NCBI RefSeq assembly: GCF_010093815.1
Contig: NW_022985550.1
Coordinates: forward strand, 2,035,521 to 2,099,520
Length of the DNA: 64,000 nucleotides
From: Pseudovirgaria hyperparasitica
Taxonomy: Eukaryota; Ascomycota; Dothideomycetes; Acrospermales; Acrospermaceae
Direction of reading: 5' to 3'
Shown here: positions 44,593 through 56,846 of the stretch, in pieces
Layout of the letters: every line of letters starts with the position of its first letter
How positions within the stretch are numbered: the stretch's first letter is position 1
Notes under the pieces: generated by a model
Databases searched by the model: none
The model's input: the letters and a program-made list of their open reading frames with translations, nothing else
What the model was told of the DNA's origin: nothing
Made by a program: the position numbers and the translations under genes

Positions 44593-46621
44593 GATGTCTG
44601 AGGTGTGTCGACTGCTTGGAGGAGTATCGGATACGTAGGGTGAGTACTGGAGGCAGGCTCAGCACACTCGAAGCGACAAGCAGTATATCCAAACGAGGGA
44701 CCTTGACAAAGGTACAATGACTGCTTCAAGCGAGGGAATGAATCAGCCTTGCAGGTCGACGGACAACACGAGCACCAGGAACAAGGACCAAGGACAGCAC
44801 ACACGCAAGGTACGGAGCCATGAACAGGCCTTTAAGCAGCATATACAGCAGCGGCATGCAGCGGAAGTGCAGTACTGCTACTGCACACGATGACCACGCG
44901 GCAGAAGTGAATGACGTGCGGCTCAACTTGGCAGCATATTGGCGTGCAAGTAGTTCTAGTTACAAGGCCGTGTGCAGCAGTAGCATGACAGCATAGTCTG
45001 GCTGGACCACAGTCGACCAGTAGAAGATACTGAGACGAATGGACATGAGTAGTTTAGTAGCAGTAGTAGTAAGAAGCATATGGCAGCGATACCTGTGCCT
45101 GTATCAAGAGCGACGATCGCGGGATCCGCGTATTGCCCACGTTCTACCATGTATCCAAGCATAAGATAGCCTCATGATTCATTTAGACTCTTTGGTCTAA
45201 CCGTTTGCGGTAGGAGGGGAATACGGGCATGGATACGATGCATTCACTTCCAAGATACAGTCTGTCACTCTCCGGCTGGCAATGCATCAATCCGAGATGC
45301 CAATCCGAGATGAAATAGTCCACGACCTCGTCCTCTATTGCCGCCGCATATCTCGTATCAATTGCTACACACATACACATCCGCCCTCCACGCCTCTTTA
45401 CTCCGTCCGCATCAGATGCTCGTACTCGCACCCGGCACCCATCCATGCATGACGTACACGACGCTCAGTTCGCGCCTCGGCACGAGTAAGCACAACGAAG
45501 CGTGATCGCGGCATCGACAGCACATCGAGTCCTCCTCACCGCTCGCCGCATCGTCTTGGTGTCTTGGTGTCTTGCCCGTGGCTTGGTGTGGGCGCTTGTC
45601 AGAATAGCCCCGGGACCCGCCAGAACCGTGACAATCGGCATGACTGACTGGCTGGCTGGCTGGTGGAGCGGGCGTCGGGAGAATGCCAAATGCCATGAGG
45701 ATCGAAGAGGTGGCTGGGACAGACATGCGGCGCCGTGTCGTCGCAGAGCCTGTCCATCATTCTTCGCTTTCTGGGTTGAATGAAAGCATTGATGGGATGT
45801 TTGTTGGGTGCCAGCATCACTAATCACTCCAAAGAACGAGGGTTGTCAACCTGTGGGACGGCCGACACCTGTCAATCCAAACTACCACAATTCAATCCTG
45901 ACCGACAAAACCTCGATGCCAGGGGAAAATTACTCCAGCGACTATGATGTCGTCACTCCCCACAGCTGTACCGCGCTGGCTGCTGATGAAGCCCGCATAC
46001 TCTCAGTGAAGCATCCACAGCGCATCCGCGTCATACACACGCACACACACATCGCCGCGCCCAGAACACCTCCGACTAAAATGAAGAGGCTGGAGGATCC
46101 ATGACGCTAGGCCCCGGAGCGAACCTCTTCATCCATCGCGCCGGATCCTTTGACATCCATATATGTATACTCCACTTGTGCGTCGTGCCCACAGATTTTA
46201 GAAGTCCCGTTGTCTTCTACGCGTGTACTTAATCAAGCTGTGTCGCGTCATTGGTATACGATCGATCCCGCAAATATTCCTGTAACTGTATCAAAGATGT
46301 CGGAAAGAGCGTCGTGGCAAAGCCAAATGTGTCGCTGGAACTTCTGTTTGTGTGGTGGTGTTGCGACCGAATGCCTGGATTCCATGAGTCTGTTGACTTT
46401 GAGGGTGGAGTATCGATCGTTAAAGGAGGTATAGCAATGTTTATCCATTCGGCATAGAAATGGTAGGTGATATATATATGTACACCTTTGCTATCCTGTA
46501 TTCTATTGATACGAAGCACGCAACTCGCGTACGCTCATCTCATAATTCTCAATAATATCATATCCAAAGTCTCATATTCACATCATATCCACCACACCCA
46601 AACCACCCGCCGCGCAACCCC
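44593..46621. other. Intergenic, no gene seen
   Basis: 2 kb with short frames on both strands and none with motifs. Contains a CTGG/CTGGCTGG run near 45646-45664 and an acacacgcacacacac run near 46035-46050. The stretch nearest 44593 is the promoter of the small membrane protein. Confidence 0.45.
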
Positions 46622-48233
46622 CTACCGCTCCACCGTCTTCGCATGCCCCTTCTCCTCATCCGAACTGCCCTGCTCACCAACCCCCTCACCAACCTCAGAC
46701 CCCATCCGCCGCCCGCCCGTCGCCTCAACCATATCCCCATCATGCCGCACATCCATACTCGCCCCCTTCCGCTCAGGCCCCAACAGCGTCAACACAACCA
46801 CATACGCATACACACAGCCCATGAAAATGCAAATCACCTTCCCGTACTCAAACCTGCTCACCCGCGCCCCGCTCGCCTCCACCTTATCCGGCAACGGGAA
46901 CCGCTCCCCAATCGTACTCTCAATCGTACTCGACGCCGACGACACAAGATTACCCAGCTGATACGCCGTGCCCACGACGAACGTCCGGAATGAGCCAGGC
47001 GACAGCTCCATCAGGTGGATCGGAATCACGCCCCACGCGCCCTGCACGCAAAACTGCTCGAAGAACGCCGGGGCAATGACCCGTGTGTCCGTGACGAAGG
47101 TATACGGGTACAACAACGCCGCACCCACAATCGACATGACGATAATGCTGAACCGCCGGCCTAGCGCCTGGCTCGCGTACCCGACGCATGCGCCGCCCGT
47201 CATGGCGCCCAGGTTAGCGACGACCTGAGTGACAGTCACGGCGTCGGCGCTGAAGCCGTACTGGTTGGTTAGTAGCGTCGGGTACAGGTCCTGGCTGCCG
47301 TGGCTCATGAAGTTGAAGCCGGCCATGAGTAGGACGAGATATCCGAGCAGCGGCCAGTGGTTGCGCAGCGCGACGCGGCCCTCTGCCACGAACGTCTTGC
47401 CTGCGCTCGCGCCGGACTCTGCGCCTGCCGCACGCACGCGCTGGCGCTCCTGGTATGCCTGTGTCTCCGGCAGACAGAGGCGGAAGGCGATGATGAGCAC
47501 GGGGGGTCCGGCGGCAAACCAGAACAGCGGGCGCCATTCATGGCCGACGGTGTTTACAAAGGCGCGGGCGAAGACGGTGGCGAGCAGGTAGCCGAAGGCG
47601 TAGCCCTGCTGCAGGAGGCCGGAGACGAGGCCGCGGGCGCGTTCGGGGCAGTCTTCGAGGGCGGTGGCGGCGGCGTTGCCGTAGAGGCCGCCCATGGCGA
47701 TGCCGAAGAGGGCGCGCACGGCGAGGAACTGGTTGTAGGTTTGGACGAAGCCGGTGCCGAGCTCGAGGATGATGAAGAGGATGTTGTTGATGATGAAGGG
47801 CCATTTGCGGCCGTAGCGGTCGGCGGCGATGCCGAAGATGACGGAGCCGACGGAGCGGAGCATGAGCACGAGGGTGATGCCCCAGGTGATGTCCTTGTTG
47901 GACTTGCCGAATGTCTTTGCGAGCGGGCCGACGGTGAGGGAGACGGTGAAGAAGTCGAGGGCGTCCCAGGACCTGGGGGTGGAGTGTTTGGTTAGCAGTC
48001 GGACACGAGATGTTGTTTGTGGATGGATTGGGGGAATGTTACCATGCGAAAAAGGCAACGGCGAAGAACATCCATTGCTGCTTGTTGAGTAGACGTAGGA
48101 GCGTGATGGGATTCTCGAGTTTGTCCATCGGGGGCTTCAGCGTGGGAATACGTGTAGCAAGGTATCTGCCGACGGACTTGCGCTCATGGCGGCCGTCGCC
48201 GGAGTACTCTGCTTGATCGTGCTTCTCCGACAT
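46622..48233 (-). CDS. JEN1: JEN-type monocarboxylate/proton symporter (MFS)
   Basis: Two exons, 48233-48043 and 47972-46622; 70-nt intron with GTAACA and CCCAG. 513 aa. The join gives FFAVAFFAWSWDALDFFTVSL, the first helix with the JEN-type WxxDxxDFF signature. Helix 2-3 loop ADRYGRKW is the MFS signature. Residues 284-296 carry NFMSHGSQDLYPT, an exact match to the JEN family motif NxxS/THxS/TQDxxxT that lines the substrate path. About twelve membrane helices. The N-terminus (1-45) and C-terminus are hydrophilic; the last 50 residues are Gly/Glu-rich and may be ubiquitinated. Yeast Jen1 imports lactate and pyruvate, and other members take dicarboxylates; the substrate here is not fixed by sequence. 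Confidence 0.92.
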
Positions 48234-50573
48234 GGTGACGGACGATGTTATGCTTGCGGTGGTGTATGGAATGTCCAGAGAGTTCTGCAAAGCGTCAGTG
48301 ATCAGCCATGTATATAGGTATACACATGCCATGGAGCGCCAATGACGTACCAGGCAAATATCCACACCAACACGTCTCCAACAGCCCAGCCCAATCCAGT
48401 CTTATCTTGTAATCAATCTCAAGCAGCCGTCCCTTGTTCAATGAATCACTTTCCCACACAAGGACAGACAGACGGCCAAAACAAACCCCTCAGCAGGAGA
48501 AAAAGCACTCAAGCAGCCAGCACCACACACGCAATATATGTATTTATTCCCTCTCCCCGCGGCCGGACAGACCACTCTATATAGCACAAAAGCCACCATG
48601 TCCACCAGCGGCCGACGTGCCGCGTCCTACCTGATGATAACCCCCCAGATCCATCCCCCATGACCCCCCCGGCCCCTCGTCCGAACACAAACCCCGCCTT
48701 TCTCCTATTCACCCAATCGCATCCCTCCTCCCCCCGGGCAGATCCACTACGCCCGCACGAGCAAATGGACCCCCGGAACCGGCTAGTTGCGGTACTTGAG
48801 TAGCTTATCTGCGCTTGGCCGGGGCGCTGTGTGGTGTGCTTGGTTGCTTGGCGACAGTGCTTGAGATGCTTGATATGCTTGGAAGGCTTGAGATGCGGTG
48901 TAAGCTTTCTTCGGCCCCCGGCCCCCCCTAAGACAGGGTGGCGGGTCCGCTTTTTGGACACAGTATCTTTGTGATGGCATGGATGGTGGATGTTGAGGGG
49001 AAGGGTTCGGAACTGTTGAGGTGGAGGAGATGACGGGGGACGTGATAGAGGTTGAGGAATTTTACTAGGTATTGACCAGAGTTTTCCAGTGTGGATTGTC
49101 CTTCTTCAGGACCTGGCCTGCCCTCTCCACAACCGCAACCCCATCCTGCAACGCAAATGCAAACGCAAACGCAAACGCAAATACAGACGCAACGCGGCGT
49201 CCTGGCCTGCTCGTGCGGGGACATGTGCGTGCGTGTGCTAACTCAACACATACCAATCAACCAACCAACCAACCAACAGCGGCCCATCGGCAATCCATCC
49301 ATTGTCAGCCAGCCAGACTATCTAGGTACAAATTCAATCCAGGGCATTGTGGCGTGCTTACTAACCCCCTAGCCTCCTTGATCGTTGAGAAATACCTAGT
49401 TATCCATCTCGCAACCTCCGCTGCGTCGCGTCTTACTAAGATCCATGCGCACTGTGACGCAGTGTGGGATGGTCCCTGCGGTTGGATATTTGGTGTGTGG
49501 TGTTTGGTATTGGATAGGGGGTAGGGAATAGTTTTATCGATGTCGGTATGTTGCCGTGTCTTGTCGTGTCGTGTGGAGTAGGACTTTGCATCTACCCGCG
49601 CAGTCTTTTAATCATTGGGTTTTCATTGATGATATGTCCTATTTCTAATCTCATTTCAACTTGTCTTCCAGGCACATTATATCAGCAAACAACTTATATT
49701 CCCCCTCATCTCCCCTAACAATACCCAACATCCCTAACAATACAGATATCCATTCCCCAGCCCAGTCACCCCATATCATGACTATTCACACACCCAACCA
49801 ACTAACCAGCCATCTTGCCGTTCTTATTGATATTCCATATCCTACGTATAATACTACATGCCTACTACGTGCCCGTCCTTCTAGATCGCATCGGATCAAA
49901 TCAACCCACCGGAGCACCGACTCTGCGCTATACACACTACCCTCTTCCGACAAAAATACCCCAGGTACCATACCATCAAACCTCCCTGAACCCTCGATTC
50001 TATAATCCGCAGTTCAGTAGTCGCGACTGTCCAGTCTAGATTCGCGGAGAAACGGAGAAACGCAGTAAATATTCTGATAGTGATTTGGTGAAGTTGGCGT
50101 ATTGAGTGAGATAGACTGGCTAGCTAGCTGGCTGGTTGGGTGGGTAGGCTTGGTTTATGTCATGCTGGTGATGGTCGTCATGCTCCCTGCAATGTGCAGA
50201 GAGAGGTAAGTAGAAGTAGACTTCGAATTCACGCACACAGCTTGGGCGTATTCAGATGCGTGGATGGGTGGGTGGGTGATGCTCGATGCATGCCTGATCT
50301 CGCCTTGTAAGGCTGAACATCCATAGCAAGTGACACTTGCAATCAGCAAGAGACATTACATATTCACATCTATCCGTTCGACACCACACGCTTCTTACTT
50401 CATCTCCTACACGCCCATCTATGCAACGCTCTGGACCGCACACTACAAGCAGCACAGCAAGTAACACCAAGCCTGCGTTCCGTACAAGTCCCATGCAGAC
50501 AGACAAACCCACCCAGCGCCGAAACATGCATGTCCTGAACACAACAACCCTCTGCCCAACAAACCCCACAGCC
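48234..50573. other. Intergenic with microsatellites
   Basis: 2.3 kb. The first part is the JEN-type gene promoter. It holds a CAAACG/CAAATG hexanucleotide array at about 49150-49185 (roughly six units) and a CCAA array at about 49257-49277. Open frames such as 48509-48961 (minus) are repeats or low-complexity shadows without motifs. Confidence 0.5.
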
Positions 50574-53210
50574 TCACCTCGCAGCACCCAGCTCCTGCGT
50601 CAGACTCTCAATCTCCGTCATCCGCAACGCCGCCTGCACACTATTGACAAAATGCCTCTCGCCACCACACAGCTCCACGATCCCACTCGCCTCAAACAGC
50701 GCCTTCACCCCCCTGCCCTTGCCCGTCGGCACACGACAGAAGAAGACGCGCACGCCGCGCTCGACATAGCTGCTCACAATCTCATACAGCACCTGTGCGC
50801 CCGCGCCGTCCAGACTCGTGACGCCGTGCATGTCGAAGATGACGTTCTGGTTGTGCTCTTTGTTGCGCACCCGGGGCAGGGCCGGATGTGCGGCGCCCGT
50901 GCCGTGGTCTTCCAGTCGCTTCAGTCGGTTGCGCAGGTCGCCTGTGTTGGCAAAGTGGAGGGGTTCGGGCACCTTGACGATCAGGCAGCCCTCGATGAAC
51001 TCGACGAGGCTGGGCTCGACTTCGGCGTTTTCGAATCGGTCTGAGGTGCCTGGCACGCGGCCGAGGATCTGGATGCGGGGGCGCGTGCTATGGCGGACGA
51101 CGCGAAGGAGCGAGAGGCCGATACCGATTGCGATGCCACGCTTGATGTCCCAAACGATCGTTGCGACAAAGATGAGGAGCATGAGTCCTAGCTCGGACCA
51201 ACCTCGAATGCGCCAGAAGAACGCGATATCGTGGGGTGCTTCCTCAATCAGCGAGTACGCGACCACGGATATCATGGCAGACAAGACGCCTTTCGGAAGA
51301 AAGTAGAAATACGGTGTTAGGAATAGGGCGGAGAGTAAGGAGAAGATGCTGAGAAAGACGCTGCTCATCGGTGTACGTCCTCCCGTCGAGGCATTCACCT
51401 TGCTCCTGCCATATCCACCAAACGCAGGCAACGCCATGAACAAGCCGCCTGTAACATTGGCCACACCAAGCGCGACGAGCTCGCGATTCGCACTGATGTG
51501 AATGTTCTGTAGTCCTTCACCTGTTGGGTCGTGTGGGTTTCCTAAGCTCTTTGCTGCTACAGAGGATTCAAAGAATCCCAGGAGCGCAATAATGAATGCT
51601 GTGTTGACAGCATCAGATGCGTATTTCAAGTGTGACCACTCAAAAGGCCAATGCACTGCAAAGATGGCTCCGTCGGCTTGGACTTTACCCAAGATCTCGA
51701 GACCATGCTCGTCCCAGCTAAACTTCCATGCGAGGATGGCCGACAAGACCACTACAAGGAATCGGTCTGGTATGAAGACCACAGCTGGATAACGAGGCTG
51801 TAACCGCTTTTTCATCTCCCTACAACCTCTTCAGTACTGCTAATGTTTGCGTGCGAAACGACTTACCGTAGGACCATGATGATGGCAAAAGCCCCAAGAG
51901 ATACACCAGCCGTCAAAGCATGTGACTTTCCAAGATTCCTGACCAGAAAGACAATCTGCTCCACACAGCTTCCATGAGACACGTGACCCGCCTGCGAAGC
52001 AACTGCTGTCAGGCCGAGCTCTGGAATAAGCTGAGATACGAAGATGACAACTCCTATAGCACTGATGAATCCGCGTAGGAACGGCTTGCTCAGGACAGAG
52101 TCTAGGAATCCGAGTCGGAACAGACCAGATATCAAGATTATCCCTCCAGCCATGAACGTGACTATCCCAGCAATCTCTGCATTGATCTGGCCGTTTTCAT
52201 CGTCTGCCGTTCCTTTCTTGATGTTCTCCCGTACGACCTCACCCGTCAGTAGCGAGCCGGGGGCTTCGGGACCTACTACCATCTGCGGACACGTGCCAAG
52301 CACCGCATATATTATGGGATTCAGGACAAAGCTGTAGAGACCATTTATTGGAGGCATGTGTCCAAGATTTGACGCGTATGATAGCGACATTGGTATATAG
52401 AATGAGGCCATAGTCAGTGCAGATATGAAGTCGCCGCGCAGGTACGACCATTTGTATTGTGGTAACCAGTTGACAATAGGGATGTAGTATGCGAGATACC
52501 TGTGTGTAGCACGTTAGCAGAGCATTCCTAGGCAAGACGTACGATGTAAGAACGTACATGAATCTTCGATTCCTGATGCCATGCCTCCTCGCAAGATAAT
52601 TTGTTGTGGACGTCTTCATTCCCGCAGGGGCTCCCAGAACGCCATCGACAATGGCATCACCTAGTAGAGCTGATGTTTCCGACTGATTGTCCCCAGCTCC
52701 ATCACCCATTCCTCCAGGATACTTTCCTCCAAACCCATCTCGTATTATACCGGAATGGAAACTTCCGTAGCTTCTGCTGGTCTCTGGTCGCGGCGAGAAT
52801 GTTCCATGTTGACTCCCTTCTGTTTCGGCACCTCTCCCATGATCTGAATCTTTCTGGTGTACTAATCGCGCCCGCACAGCCTGTTCGAACGATGAAGACA
52901 GTGTCCCTTCCACAGAGCGACCTTCCTGCGTTGTGGATGTCTCAGCTGGTTTAGCTGCGCCAGGTGAAGCTCTACCCTCGCCAGTCTCAAAGTCTCGAGC
53001 AGAAGAAGTTTCGCCTCTCTCAGCAGCTGTGCCAGGTATTGTCATTCGAGATTCGGGGGAGGTGGAGGGAAGACGAGATTCGCGTAGGTTGCTTGGATTC
53101 AGTGGTGCGTGATGTCGCTCCTTGCCGCTAGATATAGAGGAATCTCGTGAGTGTCCAGGTGTTTCAATTGGCGACGTTGGTCGGGAACCTTTTGCTGATT
53201 TGGGATGCAT
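50574..53210 (-). CDS. SulP (SLC26) anion/sulfate transporter with STAS domain
   Basis: Three exons, read downwards: 53210-52558, 52499-51867, 51819-50574 (58- and 47-nt introns), 843 aa. The first about 215 residues are a Ser/Pro/Glu-rich disordered cytosolic extension. The transporter core starts with YLAYYIPIVNWLPQYKWSYLRGDFISALT, then SLSYASNLGHMPPINGLYSF and the VVGPEAPGSLLTGE region, all characteristic of SulP proteins. GFFESSVAAKSLG and ELVALGVANVTGGLFMALPAFGGYGRSKVN form the second half. The C-terminal STAS domain (about 690-830) includes NVIFDMHGVTSLDGAGAQVLYEIV. Family members carry sulfate and other anions. The long N-terminal extension resembles the fungal group related to yeast YPR003C, which is internal-membrane rather than the main plasma-membrane sulfate permease (family knowledge). 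Located 31 kb from the SfnG-like gene, so no cluster claim. Confidence 0.92.
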
Positions 53211-56200
53211 CGTATGGTCTCAATGACCTCGGCTGCGTACTGCCTCACGCCAGGACTCTGTCGTATGACGCAGCAATATCCGAGAACTTTACAATTCATA
53301 CACTGCGAACAGCAGTTTCAATGAGCGTATATGTGATGCTGGAGCCTCTATGGCCTTTGTGCAACGGAGACGTGAACACAAAAAACCTTCCGATACGTTG
53401 AGCTGGGGTTGAGAGTCGGCTTATAAAGACTCTTTTGAATTTACCGGCTTTCTAGCTAACGTCGGAAAATTAGCTGGAAGCCACTGCAGATCCCGCGCCA
53501 TCTCCAAGGCTAACTTGACGAGCTTATCTAGCTATCTAGACGGCCTCTTTTTAGATATATAGTTTAGTATATATATGCTCTTTAAATGTTGTACTATAAC
53601 GTATAGTACATACTATGTTCTTATATAGCTGCTACACGAGTAAGCGGTGCTGACGAGGTACTAACCAAGACACACACCTAAGGCCCCTACCCGAGGAACA
53701 AGCCTCTCACCCTTTGCAGATCCCTCTTATCAAAATTACAAGGGCGAATGCATGAGATACATGACCATAGACACCTTCTCTTACTTCGCTTCCGTACGAC
53801 TCCGTGTTCTTCTCCCAATTCTCTCCTGACTATAAAACCTACGCATTGGACAGACTATGTAAGGAGCGAGAGGACTGCACGAGCTGCTCCAGCTGCTACA
53901 GGACTCCACTGTCTGCGAGGCCAGGCTTTCGTCCAGTCGTATGTGATATTATACCATCGCATTTCGGAACTCGCGTAAAGGTAGACTGTGGATCATGCCT
54001 AGTATTTGAGTGGATGGACTATGATCTACGATCCGTGTACACATCCTAGAGCTGTTTCAAAGACTGCTCTGTCAGCTCTCCACCCGTTGAGTAGACTCGA
54101 CGTTGTTCGTATAGGTAGTGATCCTATCTCTGTTTTTTTTCTCGTGGTACTAATGCTGTGAATTTTACAGGCATATAACCTGGATTTGCTAGACTGAATT
54201 GTACCTCTATACCTTTTAGCCATCGAGGATAACACAACGCGTCGACTCGCCTGGTCACTCGGGGTCACAGTCAGTATTTGCATCTATATCCTGATGCAGC
54301 GGATGGGTGCACGTCACGGATCAGGATGTATGTTCATTAATTGGGTGGGTCACTAGTAGGTCCACTGGCTTAAAGTAGTGGAACGTATACGTCGTATACC
54401 AAGACAATTTGACAGGAGCTTGGAGTGGAGCACAAATTCGGGATAGCTCTCGACTACATATTCATTCATCTGCTGTCAAACTGTCAGTAGTAGCATGACG
54501 GCCTGATCCACTGTCGTACGACATAGAGGCGACTCCGAGACGCAAGATCGATTCTGTGACAAGTCTTCGTGCTCGATTGACACGTGTATTATGGTGTATA
54601 GATCCAGAAGGGATGTGCTCTGAAACAGGGCCAGTTGTGGGAGCGCCACGGATTGTTTCATGTGCACTGTGTGCGTCACAGTGACGGGGTCGACAATAAG
54701 ATTGCTTGCCATCAGGCGATATCAGTTGCTCCAAGCCTGAATGAGTGTTGTATGCATGTTATTTTGGACTTTCCAAGAATGGTAGACGCGAAAGCTATGA
54801 GCACGGAGGCGGAGTTCGTGGGATAATGGAGTTCGGGTTCGTGGATAGAGGTCGTCTTGTCGTCGTCTGTAGGCGGTTTTCCAATGTCGATGGCAATTAG
54901 GTGGTTATAGGGTAAGATAGTAGCATTAGATGGCCAACAAAAGCTAGCAGGGGCGTGGCGTGGCCGGAACATTTCGTTGCTGGGCTGCCCCTCTCTCAAT
55001 CTGTTTGCTGCAGCAAGGCTGTCCCAGATGTCCATCATCTGCGCCTCTCACGGCTAGGATGTACTAATGTAGCATGGCGAATCGGTGGTGACTCTAAAGT
55101 AAGTAATAAGTCGACGTGGTGTGCAGGTCGCTGTAATGCTGACTGACATCTTGAAGCACCACAGTGACCACACCACGATCGATTACGTCGTCCACGGGTA
55201 GGACGATGCCTCAATGCACAGCGCACAACGCACAGAACCCAGATTCTGGACCCAAACAGCCTCGAGCGCGGCAGTGATAGGGCCATCTCCCGAACCACGG
55301 CATTACGCTCGGTTCAGGGGCACGATTTCACGAATCGTGAGGATCGTCAATACAGAAATAGCGAGGTTTGGCATGTATCGACTATGTTTCGAGAGGCGCG
55401 TTTACGGTAGCACCAACATCGGTTTCAAACAGCGCCTAACTCGCTCCGAGGTTCACGCACATTGCTTGTTATTTCCAGGTGCACTCCTCTGTACTGTCAT
55501 CTAGCGGTATTATGGAAAGCCTACGTATACCAAAATAAAAGACTCCTTTTCGCTAAGCCGCCGGCGTTCAGGGGCAGCCAACAGCCGTTCTCATATGGGG
55601 CCGGGTCCCACAGTCTACCGAGTTCAAGAACGCAAGAATCGGCGTGCGACTCGTGAATAGGCGCCGATGCCTCTCCAGCATCGCCAGTGGCTGACATCGT
55701 GATCCTTTAGAGAGAGAGAAAGAGAGCCAAAAAGCCATAGAGGGACTCGGCACTCCCAATACAACCAGGCGCAAAGCGATTAATCGTGCAATTGCAGTGG
55801 GACCTGCCCCTCTCTTGCATGTACATCCCTCGCATTCAACTCATGGATCCATGGATGCCAGTGGGTGCTGATTGGTAAGACGCGGTTAAGGCGCAGGGCC
55901 TGCAGGGCGTAGACCAGACTGCTGAACATGTTGCAACATTTTGGTCGAGGAAGGACTAAGCACGTTTTATAGCATCTTAAAATGCGAATTATTTTGATCG
56001 TCGAGGGATGCATTTATGGATATTTTGGTATAGCCTCAGCCTCCTTGTGGGAGATGAAGCACTGCCCAGGGATGCTGTTGTTGTATTACCATGTAATTAT
56101 GCGGTAAATCGTTAATAACCGGAAAATAACTGGCTGTATAGTCTAGTGCAAGCCTCCCCAACCCAAAAACTGGCTATTCAGCCCCATAGTGCTCGCCCTC

Positions 56201-56846
56201 GCCCTCCCTGCTCACCCTCCTTTGCCATCTCTATTCACTAAAACACTAAAACGTAGCTGTGGGCTCCTCCAAATGGTGGTGGTGGGCATTGGAGGCTAAC
56301 CCTTGCCTGTCTGCGACCCTTCTCCGCTCAATTGCTTCGAACGAACCTCAACCCTGACTGCCTGAGCCGCCTTCAGCTCTACCTCTCCATCTTCATCTTC
56401 CACCGCGCCCACGGTCGCCTACACCCACCCGCTGCCTTCGTTCATTAATCTGTCCGGCATCATTGCCTCGTTCGTTTCTGCTACAAACGGTCTGGCACTA
56501 TTCATACGGATTTCTGGAGGGCACTTCGAATGAGCAAGGGCTGCCCGTCTGTCCGCCTTATCACCGTTCGTCTATCTGCCAGTACAACATCCTAGCCATA
56601 TACCTCGTCCACCGGCATTCACGTCATTCTCAAACAATAATAGCAGCCTGCCACTGCAAGTCGCTGAGATTTGCCATTTCTCTCCATCTTCGCTGTGAAC
56701 TCGTAGCCGTGACCGGTTCTTCGGCTAACGATCGTCGCTATCCCTCCCCGACCGTCACCGCGCAGCGCATATTCATAAGAGACATCTTCAAGGAAACAAG
56801 GGCACTGAGTTTGCGAAAATAGCGGCAACAGGAATACTCATAGACA
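53211..56846. other. Long intergenic region with an AT-rich segment
   Basis: 3.6 kb without a supported gene. About 53440-53640 is markedly TA-rich (tctagctatctaga, agtttagtatatatatg, gtactataacgtatagtacatac), unlike the surroundings. A 61-codon-plus frame near 53804-54049 starts at GTG and is not called. The last 600 bp are the C/T-rich promoter and leader of the RhoGAP gene. A poly-purine run gagagagagaaagagagcc lies near 55711-55729. Confidence 0.5.

Noticed and set aside
47357-47995. 212-codon plus-strand frame opposite the JEN-type transporter
   Set aside because: Glu/Gly/Val-rich antisense shadow; the minus strand has an unmistakable transporter with the JEN motif.
48509-48961. 150-codon minus frame in the JEN-type upstream region
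   Set aside because: Irregular composition, no domain, overlaps the likely promoter and simple sequence.
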